Source: Chitinophaga varians (GTDB taxonomy: Bacteria; Bacteroidota; Bacteroidia; Chitinophagales; Chitinophagaceae). Taken from it: DNA of 64,000 bases. The notes beneath the pieces were generated by a model, which searched no databases, had not been told where the DNA came from, and saw nothing but the letters and a program-made list of their open reading frames with translations. The DNA lies in contig NZ_JABAIA010000001.1 in NCBI RefSeq assembly GCF_012641275.1, positions 2,356,001 to 2,420,000 of the forward strand, written 5' to 3'. A program made the translations under genes and the position numbers. Of the stretch, positions 6,983 through 15,833 are shown one piece after another (within the stretch, counting starts at the first letter, position 1; every line of letters starts with the position of its first letter).

Positions 6983-8815
6983 ATGAAGACTTTCAAGCGA
7001 TTACTGGGATATGCTACTCCCTTGCATCATTATGTTCCGGAATATGTTATTTATACTATCATCGGTATCGTTTTCGGCATGGTCAACTTCGCCATGCTGA
7101 TCCCGCTGCTGAACGTGATATTCGACCAGGTGACGACTGAGCCGCAGGTAGTTAACCATCCTGTGTTTTCCTTCACTATCAAGTACTTCATTGACCTGTT
7201 CAATTATTACTTTTATTATTTTATCAACACCAGCGGATCTAAAGAAAGCGCACTGTACTTTGTCTGTGCCGTGATCGGCGTTTGCGTTACCGTAGCCAAC
7301 ATGGGCCGCTATATGAGCACCCGTGTGGTGACCCGGATGAAGATGACCATGCTTTCCCGTTTACGGACCAACCTGTATAAAAAATACACAGAACAGTCAC
7401 TGGGCTATTACAGTGAAAAACAGAAAGGCGACCTTTTGTCTGTGATGACCAACGATGTGCAGGAGGTGGAAGTCTCCGTGGTGAGCTCTGTTCAGATCCT
7501 GTTACGTGATCCGTTCATCATCATTGGTTACTTCGCTGTTCTTTTCTATCTCTCCGTGAAACTGACGCTTTTTACTATCGTATTTTTTCCGATCTCCGGA
7601 CTGCTGATTTCCTATATCTCTAAAAAGCTGAAACAAAAAGGCTGGTTCAGCCAGGAGCTGCTTGGCAAAATCCTGAATGTGACAGAGGAAACACTGGGCG
7701 GTATCCGCATCATACAATCATTCACCGCGGCACCTTTCATGCAGAAAAAATTCGGAGATGTCAACCATCGCTTTATTACAGTGAGCAAAGCCATGTTCAA
7801 CCAGCGTGAGCTGGCTTCACCGGTATCAGAAATACTGGGTGTCATGGTAGTGGTGGTACTGTTGATCTATGGTGGCACTATGGTGTTGCATGGCAGCGAT
7901 CTGTTGACTGGCGCCACTTTCATGACCTATCTGGTTTTCTATTCACAGATCCTGCAGCCGGCAAAAAATATTTCCACCGCTATCACTACGATGCAACGTG
8001 GCATAGTGGCCAGCGAGCGCATCTTCGGCATCCTGGACTCGCCGGTAGCCGTGCAGGAAAAAAGCAATGCGCAGCCTGTCAGCGCATTCAACGACAAAAT
8101 TGAATACAACAATGTTTCTTTCAAATACGATCAGCAATATGTTTTGAAAGATATCAACCTGACGATCCGCAAAGGCCAGGTGACCGCGCTGGTGGGCCGC
8201 AGCGGCGCCGGAAAATCCACGATGGCGGATGTGTTACCCCGCTTTTATGATGTCAACGAAGGTGAAATTCGTATAGACGGCACCGATGTACGCGACCTTC
8301 GACTGAACGATCTTCGTGCACTCATTGGCGTTGTCTCACAGGAAGCTGTATTGTTTAATGATACAGTGTTCAACAACATCGCTTTCGGTCATCCGGAAGC
8401 AGACCGCGAAGCGGTGATCCGCGCGGCGAAGATTGCCAATGCACATGAGTTCATCGAACAACTGGAAAACGGATATGAGACCTCTATCGGCGATCGCGGC
8501 CTCAAACTCAGTGGCGGACAGCGTCAGCGCCTTACCATCGCGAGAGCGATTTTTAAAAATCCGCCAATACTGATCCTCGATGAAGCCACTTCCGCACTCG
8601 ATACCGAATCAGAAAAACTGGTACAGTCCGCGCTTGACAAACTCATGCAAAACCGCACCACTATTGTTATCGCACACCGTTTGAGCACCATTCAGCATGC
8701 CAATGAAATTGTGGTAATGGACCAGGGTGAAATAAAAGAACGCGGCACACATGACGACCTGCTTTCCCGCGAAGGCATCTACCACAAACTGGTGGAAATG
8801 CAGGAGTTTAAATAA
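6983..8815 (+). CDS. MsbA-type ABC exporter (fused membrane and ATPase domains)
   Basis: A 610-residue half-transporter acting as a homodimer in the inner membrane. Six membrane helices make up the first ~330 residues. The ATPase domain follows with Walker A GRSGAGKST (405-413), signature LSGGQRQR (about 508), Walker B ILILDEATSALD (about 530) and the switch His in IAHRLST. Close relatives include lipid A flippase MsbA and lipid/peptide exporters; substrate not provable here. The ORF extends nine codons further upstream to 6956, but the -7 promoter element ends just before that ATG. The next gene is a glycosyltransferase 248 nt downstream beyond an inverted repeat, so a shared envelope role is only a suggestion. 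Confidence 0.9.
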   Translation: MKTFKRLLGYATPLHHYVPEYVIYTIIGIVFGMVNFAMLIPLLNVIFDQVTTEPQVVNHPVFSFTIKYFIDLFNYYFYYFINTSGSKESALYFVCAVIGVCVTVANMGRYMSTRVVTRMKMTMLSRLRTNLYKKYTEQSLGYYSEKQKGDLLSVMTNDVQEVEVSVVSSVQILLRDPFIIIGYFAVLFYLSVKLTLFTIVFFPISGLLISYISKKLKQKGWFSQELLGKILNVTEETLGGIRIIQSFTAAPFMQKKFGDVNHRFITVSKAMFNQRELASPVSEILGVMVVVVLLIYGGTMVLHGSDLLTGATFMTYLVFYSQILQPAKNISTAITTMQRGIVASERIFGILDSPVAVQEKSNAQPVSAFNDKIEYNNVSFKYDQQYVLKDINLTIRKGQVTALVGRSGAGKSTMADVLPRFYDVNEGEIRIDGTDVRDLRLNDLRALIGVVSQEAVLFNDTVFNNIAFGHPEADREAVIRAAKIANAHEFIEQLENGYETSIGDRGLKLSGGQRQRLTIARAIFKNPPILILDEATSALDTESEKLVQSALDKLMQNRTTIVIAHRLSTIQHANEIVVMDQGEIKERGTHDDLLSREGIYHKLVEMQEFK

Positions 8816-8834
8816 TTTCATTTACGGTTTTTTT

Positions 8835-8927
8835 GATTTACGGATTTTCGATTTTGTGATGTAATAGCGTAGATCAAGTTGTTAAATCATAAAATCAAAA
8901 TCTGCGAAATCAAAAAATCCGTAAATC
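8835..8927. repeat. Long A/T-rich inverted repeat after the ABC exporter
   Basis: Arms 8835-8848 and 8914-8927 are exact 14-nt reverse complements, and weaker pairing and repeated words such as aaatcaaaa extend inward. The vocabulary (gatttacgatttt) is shared with the repeat at 55211-55375. No GC-rich terminator stem is nested here. Confidence 0.65.
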
Positions 8928-9063
8928 AAAAAATCCCCAAATCATTATCTGGCCTGCATCTCCCCGTTTCTTTTGGTACTGTTTTTGTTATACCCGTCCT
9001 GATATGCCAACCAGCTCTTTGCAGCTTGCTTATTTCTTTAACCTTTTAACATAGCGAACTCCT

Positions 9064-10572
9064 ATGATATCTATCGTAATTCCTGTATTAAACGAAGGGG
9101 CTACCATACGCCAGGTAATAAAGACCGTAAAGAAGACCAACCGCAAAATTGAAATTATTGTGGTAGACGATAATTCCACCGACAATACGGTGGAAGAGGC
9201 CATGAAAGAGCAGGTACGGGTAATTACCAGCAGCCAGCGGGGAAAGGGGATTTCCATGCGGGAAGGTATGATGGCTGCCAAGCACGAGATTATTGCCTAT
9301 GTTGACGGAGATATTCTTACTTATCCTGATAATATTGTAGACTTATTAACTGATCCTATCGAGCGCGACGAAGCTGACTTCGTTAAATCCTACTTTGAAA
9401 GGCAGGCAGGCAGGGTCACACAATTAGTGGCCAAGCCACTGCTGAGTATTCTTTATCCGGACCTCGCTCATTTCCAGCAGCCGCTCAGCGGCATGATCGC
9501 CGGGCGTAAGTCCATGTTGTCCAAAGTACAGTTTGAAAATGATTATGGCGTGGACATCGGTTTACTGATAGACATGCACCAGTTGGGCGCCCGCATTGTG
9601 GAAGCCAATATCGGCAAGGTGGAAAACGCGATGCAGACCTGGGAGCAGCTAAGCAAAATGTCGCGCGAAGTATCCAGAACTATTTTACGTAAAGCAGAAA
9701 ATATTCCGCAGGAAAACCTGGAAACACTGGGCAACATCAACCTGATCAGGGAACAGATGGAGTACTCCATTCTTGAGTCTATCGACAAGTTGCAGAAGAT
9801 GGTCATCTTTAATCTGGACCACGCTGTTTTCACGCAGAACTATCTTCAATGGGCAGCTATTGCATTTGATCAGGAAGAAGAACTGCAGCGCATTATGGCT
9901 ACTGAAACGGACGCGCTCACGCGCCTGGAGCAAACTGCCGCCCTTTTTGAAGGCCGCAATATTGCAGAACTGCTGGAAGTAGCCGATGCTATTCCGCTGG
10001 TACCAGGCATCCGGGAAGTAATACAGGAACTGAAGAAGCGGGGATATGCCTGTGGCCTTATCACAGATGGTTTTGGCATGGTAGCAAGGCATATTAAAAA
10101 TCAGCTGGGAATGGACTTCGTATTGGCCAATAAATTACATTTAGTCAACAGCGTGGCTACCGGTGAATTAACAGTGCCGGATTATTTTCTGAGAAACGGT
10201 GAATATTGTAAGAGTGCTGTGTTGCCTTATGTTGCAGAGCAGTACAATATCCATTCACAGAATATCATTTATGTGGGAGATGGTAAGCAGGACACCCAAC
10301 TGTTGACAGAAGCGGGTATCGGTGTTGCGTTTTGTCCACAGTACCAACGGGCATATGTAGAAAAGGTTGCCGACAAAATTATTACCGGCTTGTCACTGGC
10401 GCCATTGCTGGATATTGCGCCGGCGAGCCCTTCTAAAAAATTCAGGTTGCCTGCCATCAGTAAGAAGCAGGCGCGCAATATTGGTATTGGCAGCCTTGTT
10501 GGACTGGCAGGTGCGGGCCTGGTGTATTTCGCGATGCGGCAGCTGCGCAACCGGCAGAAAGCGGACTGTTAA
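9064..10572 (+). CDS. Family 2 glycosyltransferase fused to a SerB-like HAD domain
   Basis: A 502-residue two-domain protein. Residues 1-200 are a GT-A fold: SIVIPVLNEGATI, the nucleotide-binding VVDDNSTDNT, and the metal-binding DGD at 81-83. Residues 245-430 resemble a SerB-type HAD phosphatase: motif I region VIFNLDHAVF, motif II LITDGFG, a motif III Lys near NGEYCKSAV, and motif IV VGDGKQD. A basic segment and one membrane helix (about 473-492, IGSLVGLAGAGLVYFAM) anchor the C-terminus. The first Asp of HAD motif I, the phosphorylated nucleophile, is Asn250, so the domain may be non-catalytic. A glucosyl-3-phosphoglycerate-type synthase/phosphatase pairing is one possibility, not demonstrated. 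Confidence 0.82.
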   Translation: MISIVIPVLNEGATIRQVIKTVKKTNRKIEIIVVDDNSTDNTVEEAMKEQVRVITSSQRGKGISMREGMMAAKHEIIAYVDGDILTYPDNIVDLLTDPIERDEADFVKSYFERQAGRVTQLVAKPLLSILYPDLAHFQQPLSGMIAGRKSMLSKVQFENDYGVDIGLLIDMHQLGARIVEANIGKVENAMQTWEQLSKMSREVSRTILRKAENIPQENLETLGNINLIREQMEYSILESIDKLQKMVIFNLDHAVFTQNYLQWAAIAFDQEEELQRIMATETDALTRLEQTAALFEGRNIAELLEVADAIPLVPGIREVIQELKKRGYACGLITDGFGMVARHIKNQLGMDFVLANKLHLVNSVATGELTVPDYFLRNGEYCKSAVLPYVAEQYNIHSQNIIYVGDGKQDTQLLTEAGIGVAFCPQYQRAYVEKVADKIITGLSLAPLLDIAPASPSKKFRLPAISKKQARNIGIGSLVGLAGAGLVYFAMRQLRNRQKADC

Positions 10573-10586
10573 ATCATGACAGTGAA

Positions 10587-10638
10587 CCATAAACGAAAAA
10601 CGGGATTTGATAGTTCAAATCCCGTTTTTCGTTTATGG
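10587..10638. terminator. Bidirectional terminator, GT2-HAD / DksA-like
   Basis: Perfect 24-nt arms (10587-10610 and 10615-10638) around a tagt loop, with a GGG/CCC core and A/T flanks giving T-runs in both directions. It lies exactly between two convergent stop codons. Confidence 0.9.
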
Positions 10639-10647
10639 TGATATCTT

Positions 10648-11709
10648 TTATTTGCTTTTTGCCAGTTTGGCTTCAATGCTCAGCGTAGCATGTGGTACGG
10701 CACGGAGGCGTGCTTTATCTATCAGCTTGCCGGTCACGCGACAGATGCCGTAGGTTTTATTTTCGATACGCATCATAGCTTTTTCCAGGTGGTCGATGAA
10801 CTGGATCTGACGGCTGGCCATCTGGTTCAGCTGTTCCCTTTCCTGGGAGCCGCTGCCATCTTCCATGCTCATGTATTTGTTTTCAGTATCATCGGTACCT
10901 GCTTCGTCTTTGCGGGTAATGAGGCCTTGCAGATAAACCAGTTCTTTTTTAGCGAACTCCAGTTTTTTCTGGATCAGTTCCCTGAACTCCTGCAGGTCTG
11001 CATCACTATATCTGAAAAGGGGACCTGAAGTTGCTTCGGGCTGGTCCAGCACTGATTTGGTAAATTCAGGCTGATAAGCGACCAGGGAAGGCTTTCCACC
11101 TTTTTTCTCTGCTTTTTCGGCTTTTTCAGCTTTTTCCGGTTTTTCTGTTTTCTCGGGTTTTTCGGTTTTCTCGGATTTTGCTGATTTTTCTGCTTTTACT
11201 GCAGGTTTTTCCGCTGCTTTCTTAGTGGATTCTTTCACCTTAGCAACTTGTTCCTTTGTATCTGCTTTCTTTACTGCCATTGTTTTAAGTTCTTTTTCTT
11301 CTGACTTAGAAATTAATGGTTTCTCTTTTTCAGCGGCAACACTTTTAGTGACCACTTGCTGCTTTACAGCAGGCTCTTTTTTAACGGTCTTCTTTGCAGG
11401 TACAGCAACTTTCGGGACGGACGATGTTTTACTGTTTTTTGCGGCTGGAGCCTTTTTAATTACGGTTTTTGGGGTAGCTGCGGTTTTCTTTGTTGCAGCT
11501 TTAGCTACCACGGCTTTTTTTGCTGCGGGTTTAGCGGGCTTGGCGGCGGCTTTTTTGGCGGCGGCCACTTTTTTAGGAGCGGCAGACGCAGCTTTCTTAG
11601 CCGGAGCAGGTTTGGCGGCTTTCTTTGCAGTTGTCGCCTTCGCTGCTGCCTTCTTCACCTGAACTACCTTTTGGGTCGATTTACTAGCAACCTTCTTTTT
11701 TGTTGCCAT
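10648..11709 (-). CDS. DksA/TraR-like regulator with long histone-H1-like Lys/Ala/Pro-rich N-terminus
   Basis: A 353-residue protein in two parts. Residues 1 to about 210 are low-complexity Lys/Ala/Pro with Thr and Val (repeats such as KKAAAKPAKPAAKKA and EKPEKTEKPEKAEK), like eukaryotic H1 tails or bacterial AlgP/HupB tails, and likely bind DNA or RNA without sequence preference. Residues 225-353 are DksA/TraR-like: a coiled-coil hairpin (LQEFRELIQKKLEFAKKELVYLQ with its partner helix) and a C-terminal zinc-finger remnant. Of the four zinc cysteines only Cys323 is left; the others are Thr326, Ser344 and Ala347. DksA modulates RNA polymerase with ppGpp. It follows ileS by 6 nt, so it should be co-transcribed with it. 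Confidence 0.85.
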   Translation of the reverse strand: MATKKKVASKSTQKVVQVKKAAAKATTAKKAAKPAPAKKAASAAPKKVAAAKKAAAKPAKPAAKKAVVAKAATKKTAATPKTVIKKAPAAKNSKTSSVPKVAVPAKKTVKKEPAVKQQVVTKSVAAEKEKPLISKSEEKELKTMAVKKADTKEQVAKVKESTKKAAEKPAVKAEKSAKSEKTEKPEKTEKPEKAEKAEKAEKKGGKPSLVAYQPEFTKSVLDQPEATSGPLFRYSDADLQEFRELIQKKLEFAKKELVYLQGLITRKDEAGTDDTENKYMSMEDGSGSQEREQLNQMASRQIQFIDHLEKAMMRIENKTYGICRVTGKLIDKARLRAVPHATLSIEAKLAKSK

Positions 11710-11715
11710 GGGGGA

Positions 11716-14700
11716 TTAGCTTTTTTTGTTAACTAATACATTAAATTTAAGGTCATTCACCTCTATTTCTGTTCCGCCCTGTAATTGCTCCACTAAATCC
11801 AAGCTATCTGCCAAAATTTCCGTGCAAATATAGTCATTATAGTTTATAATCGCCGATTTGAGCGAGTCTACGCTCTCTACCGTAACGTCAATTCTGTCAG
11901 TCAGTTCGAAACCACTGTCCTTCCGGATTTTCTGTATACGATTTACCAGCTCGCGCGCATTTCCTTCGTCCTGTAACTGGTCAGTAATAGTGATATCCAG
12001 CGCTACCGTTAAAGCACCTTTATTCGCGACTGTCCATCCAGGAATATCTTCGGAAATTATTTCAACATCAGAGAGTTGTATCTGCAATTGCTCGCCTTCA
12101 ACAGCCAGGTTGAAATGGCCATCGCGCTCGATGGTAGCAATATCTGTATCCGTGAACGCGCCAATGGCTGCAGCTACGGTTTTCATCTTCGCGCCCATTT
12201 TGCTACCGAGCGACTTAAAGTTCGGTTTAATCTTTTTCTTGATAAAACCTCCCGTTTCGGTAAGATAATCAATCCCTTTGACATTTACCTCACTTTTTAT
12301 AAGATCTTCCACTTTTTCCACCTGGTCTTTCATATGATTACCGGACACAGGTATCAGTATCTTTTGAAGAGGTTGCCTTACCTTGATGTTCACCTTCTTA
12401 CGCAAGGATAATACCAGTGAGGAAATATCCTGGGCCAACTGCATTCTTTCTTCTAGATCGCTGTCAATGGCAGCGGCATCAGACACAGGGAAATCAGTAT
12501 GGTGGATGGATTGCGCGTTAAAGCGTCCACTTACACGGTTCAGGTTGTTAAACATCCAGTCTGTGAAGAATGGGGAAACCGGGGCCATCAATTGTGTAAT
12601 TTTTTCCAAACATTCGTACAATGTCTGGTAAGCACTGATTTTGTCATGGCCATAATCTCCTTTCCAGAACCGGCGACGGCACAAACGCACGTACCAGTTG
12701 CTCAGGTGTTCGTCCACAAAGGATTCAATAGCCCTGCCCGCCTGGGTAGGCTCATAGTCATCAAAGGAACTGGTCACGTCCCTGATGAGGGAGTTCAGTA
12801 CAGAGATGATCCAGCGGTCAATTTCCGGACGCTCCCGTAAGGGTATGTATGCTTCCTTGTATGTAAACTTATCAAGATTAGCATACATAGCAAAGAAGTT
12901 ATATGTATTATATAAAGTACCGAAGAGCTTGCGTTGCGCTTCTCCGATGCCTTTTACGTCAAATTTGAGGCTGTCCCAGGGGGAAGCGTTGGTGATCAGG
13001 TACCAGCGGGTGGCATCTGCACCATATTGCTCAATTGTTTCAAACGGATTCACGACGTTGCCCAGGCGTTTACTCATCTTCTGGCCGTTCTTATCCAGCA
13101 CTAAACCATTGGAAACCACTGTTTTATACGCAACACTATCAAACAACATCACACCAAGGGCGTGCAGGGTGTAGAACCAGCCACGGGTCTGGTCCACTCC
13201 TTCTGCAATGAAATCAGCAGGGAATGCTTCCCCTTTGTCCAGCAGTTCCTTGTTTTCAAACGGATAATGCCATTGTGCATAAGGCATGGCGCCACTGTCA
13301 AACCAAACGTCTATCAGGTCCGGTTCCCGGCGCATTGGTTTGCCTGAAGGGCTTACCAGCACGATATCGTCCACATAGGGTTTATGCAGATCAAGGATAC
13401 CTTCATGCAGATAGGACTTGTTTACGTCGCCACCCAGCACTTCATTTGCCTTCCGGATTTCAGCATTCAGTTCCTCAATACCGCCAATGCATATTTCTTC
13501 ACTGCCGTCTTCTGTGCGCCATATAGGCAATGGCGTGCCCCAATAGCGGCTGCGGCTCAGGTTCCAGTCCACCATGTTCTCCAGCCAGTTGCCGAAACGA
13601 CCGGTACCGGTAAAGGCCGGTTTCCAGTTGATGGTCTTGTTCAGCTCTACCATCCGGTCTTTCAGCGCTGTGGTTTTGATGAACCAGGCATCCAGCGGGT
13701 AGTACAATACCGGCTTGTCAGTACGCCAGCAGTGAGGATAGGTATGCTCGTATTTTTCAACTTTGAAGGCCCGGTTTTCTTTCTTCAGCTTCACCGCGAT
13801 ATCCACGTCCACATCTTTGTAATCCGGGTCGTCTTTATAATTTTTTACATATCTGCCGGAAAATTCTCCTACGTTGTCGGTAAATTTTCCTTCGCGGTCC
13901 ACCAGCGTCAGGATGCCGATACCGTATTTTTTACCAACGCGGTTATCGTCCGCGCCAAAAGCAGGAGCCGTATGCACGATACCGGTACCATCTTCAGTGG
14001 TCACAAAGTCGCCGATGATCACACGGAACGGATCACCTTCTTCTGGCTGCGTATAGGGCAACAGTTGCTCGTAGCGGATATTTTCCAGCTGGCTGCCTTT
14101 AAAGCTGGCCAGTATTTTCCAGGGAATCACTTTATCGCCTTCCTTGTAAGCGTCAAAGTCAGCGTTTTCGCCTTCTGCCTTGAAATATTTGCCCAGCAGG
14201 TCTTTTGCCATCACTACATTTACCGGCAGATGGGTATACTGGTTGAAAGTGCTCACCAGTACATACTGAATGTTGGCGCCGACAGTAAGACCGAGGTTGG
14301 AAGGCAACGTCCAGGGTGTGGTGGTCCAGGCCAGGAAGAAAACCTCTTCTGAACCCGCAGCATCAAACAGGAATTTGGAGTTTTCCGCGTTTTTTGCCTT
14401 GAACATAGCTACCACCGTCGTGTCCTTCACATCTTTGTAAGTTCCGGGCTGGTTCAGCTCATGGGAGCTGAGGCCGGTTCCTGCAGCAGGAGAGTAGGGC
14501 TGGATGCTTACACTTTTGTATAACAGGCCTTTTTTGTACAGTGTCTGTAAACTCCACCAGAGGGATTCGATGTATTTGTTGTCAAATGTGATGTAAGGGT
14601 CTTTCAGATCCACCCAATAGCCCATCTTCAGGGTAAGGTCATCCCACTTGTCTTTATATTTCAGTACTTCTTTACGGCAGGTCTCGTTATAATCCGCAAC

Positions 14701-15042
14701 AGAGATTTTTTTACCAATGTCTTCTTTGGTAATTCCCAGGGTCTTTTCCACGCCCAGTTCCACCGGCAGGCCATGGGTATCCCATCCGCCCTTGCGTTTC
14801 ACCTGGAAACCTTTCATGGTCTTGTAGCGGCACACCAGATCTTTCAGGGTACGTGAAATCACATGGTGAATACCTGGCAAACCATTAGCGCTGGGAGGAC
14901 CTTCATAAAATACAAATGGCGTAGCGCCATCCCGTACTTCCACGCTTTTCTCAAAAGCCTGGTGAAGCTCCCATTGCTGTAATATATCTTTCTCTATCTG
15001 AGGTAAATTCAGCTGGTTATATTCCTGATATTTGCTGGACAT
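11716..15042 (-). CDS. ileS: Isoleucyl-tRNA synthetase (long, eukaryotic-like type)
   Basis: A 1108-residue class I synthetase that charges tRNA-Ile in the cytoplasm and edits mischarged valine. Visible: the HIGH-like site in PPSANGLPGIHHV (about residues 49-61), the connective editing domain with WTTTPWTLPSNLG, the KMSKR loop in NGQKMSKRLGN, and the anticodon-binding helical domain after about residue 700. Length and C-terminal extension match the second IleRS type, found in many Bacteroidota and often linked with mupirocin tolerance. The start ATG at 15040-15042 gives the usual N-terminus. The plus-strand frame of 322 codons over 13384-14352 is a shadow. Confidence 0.97.
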   Translation of the reverse strand: MSSKYQEYNQLNLPQIEKDILQQWELHQAFEKSVEVRDGATPFVFYEGPPSANGLPGIHHVISRTLKDLVCRYKTMKGFQVKRKGGWDTHGLPVELGVEKTLGITKEDIGKKISVADYNETCRKEVLKYKDKWDDLTLKMGYWVDLKDPYITFDNKYIESLWWSLQTLYKKGLLYKSVSIQPYSPAAGTGLSSHELNQPGTYKDVKDTTVVAMFKAKNAENSKFLFDAAGSEEVFFLAWTTTPWTLPSNLGLTVGANIQYVLVSTFNQYTHLPVNVVMAKDLLGKYFKAEGENADFDAYKEGDKVIPWKILASFKGSQLENIRYEQLLPYTQPEEGDPFRVIIGDFVTTEDGTGIVHTAPAFGADDNRVGKKYGIGILTLVDREGKFTDNVGEFSGRYVKNYKDDPDYKDVDVDIAVKLKKENRAFKVEKYEHTYPHCWRTDKPVLYYPLDAWFIKTTALKDRMVELNKTINWKPAFTGTGRFGNWLENMVDWNLSRSRYWGTPLPIWRTEDGSEEICIGGIEELNAEIRKANEVLGGDVNKSYLHEGILDLHKPYVDDIVLVSPSGKPMRREPDLIDVWFDSGAMPYAQWHYPFENKELLDKGEAFPADFIAEGVDQTRGWFYTLHALGVMLFDSVAYKTVVSNGLVLDKNGQKMSKRLGNVVNPFETIEQYGADATRWYLITNASPWDSLKFDVKGIGEAQRKLFGTLYNTYNFFAMYANLDKFTYKEAYIPLRERPEIDRWIISVLNSLIRDVTSSFDDYEPTQAGRAIESFVDEHLSNWYVRLCRRRFWKGDYGHDKISAYQTLYECLEKITQLMAPVSPFFTDWMFNNLNRVSGRFNAQSIHHTDFPVSDAAAIDSDLEERMQLAQDISSLVLSLRKKVNIKVRQPLQKILIPVSGNHMKDQVEKVEDLIKSEVNVKGIDYLTETGGFIKKKIKPNFKSLGSKMGAKMKTVAAAIGAFTDTDIATIERDGHFNLAVEGEQLQIQLSDVEIISEDIPGWTVANKGALTVALDITITDQLQDEGNARELVNRIQKIRKDSGFELTDRIDVTVESVDSLKSAIINYNDYICTEILADSLDLVEQLQGGTEIEVNDLKFNVLVNKKS

Positions 15043-15302
15043 AAAACAATTCCCCGCCCTTTGATGTTATTTAGACAATAATTGATTAAAATTGTGCGAA
15101 GTTAAGAAAATACGATGGCACCTAAAGGGGCAACTTTTCCAAAAACGGGGGTTTTGAAATTTTTTTCGTAAATTTTTTAGTAATTTACAATAAAGAGTAT
15201 TTATTTTACGTTTTTGGCATTGTTTTAGCTCTTTGCCAGGAAGAATTAGAAAAACCTAAGTCAGTAATTTTAACCCAACGCGGATAAACCATATCTTGAT
15301 TT

Positions 15303-15767
15303 ATGAAAAAGTTGACGTTAATTTTTTGTGCAGTATTGATCACTTCCGGCACAACTTTTGCACAGCAAAAAAAATCAGTTAAGAAAGCAAAAACAGTTGC
15401 TAAAAAGGTGGAAGCACCCGCAGCGGTTAAAAGTTCTTTTGATCAGACCTTTGCCGGAACTACAGACGCCAAGTGGACTAAGACAAGTGCTGGCCACTGG
15501 AGCGTAAGTTTCCACAAAGACAACATACAGACTCTTGCAGAGTATGACGCCGACGGCAAATGGATTGCCACCAGAAGCGCATACGATGCACAGACCCTGC
15601 CGGAATCAGTGGCTGGTACACTGAAATCAAAATATCCGGCAGCCACCATAAAAGATGGCTGGAAAATTGAGAGAGCAGATGTAGCTGCTTACTACAAAGT
15701 AAACATTCAGGACAATGGTGCAGATAAAGCAGTGTTGTTGAACGAAGCAGGCACCGTCACTGAATAA
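15303..15767 (+). CDS. Secreted PepSY-like (PF11396-type) protein
   Basis: A 154-residue exported protein. A signal peptide of about 20 residues (MKKLTLIFCAVLITSG to AQQ) is followed by a Lys-rich stretch and one PepSY-like domain (about residues 45-154). The domain has the typical pattern WTKTSAGHWSVSF, tracking DADGKWIATR and SKYPAATIKDGWKIE. Such small periplasmic proteins are common in Bacteroidota, often near sensor kinases or nutrient loci; the biochemical role is not established, with inhibition of proteins or peptides proposed for relatives. It is monocistronic, divergent from ileS across 260 nt that hold both promoters, and closed by a terminator. Confidence 0.75.
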   Translation: MKKLTLIFCAVLITSGTTFAQQKKSVKKAKTVAKKVEAPAAVKSSFDQTFAGTTDAKWTKTSAGHWSVSFHKDNIQTLAEYDADGKWIATRSAYDAQTLPESVAGTLKSKYPAATIKDGWKIERADVAAYYKVNIQDNGADKAVLLNEAGTVTE

Positions 15768-15807
15768 TTAAACACGTATTTCATAGGTATAGGGATAAAT
15801 AGGACAG

Positions 15808-15833
15808 ACCCTGCTCTTTTGGGCGGGGTTTTT
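15808..15833 (+). terminator. Terminator of the PepSY-like gene
   Basis: A 9-bp stem with two G-U pairs (15808-15816 with 15821-15829), TTTT loop and a T-run at 15829-15833. Its tail touches the last codon of the convergent GH92 gene. A near-copy follows the lipoprotein at 35543. Confidence 0.75.

Noticed and set aside
11095..11700. Lys/Ala-coding repeats considered as a tandem DNA repeat element
   Set aside because: The repetition follows the protein's Lys/Ala/Pro codons and stays in frame; it is a low-complexity coding region.
13384..14352. 322-codon open frame on the plus strand
   Set aside because: Antisense to ileS, no recognisable domain.
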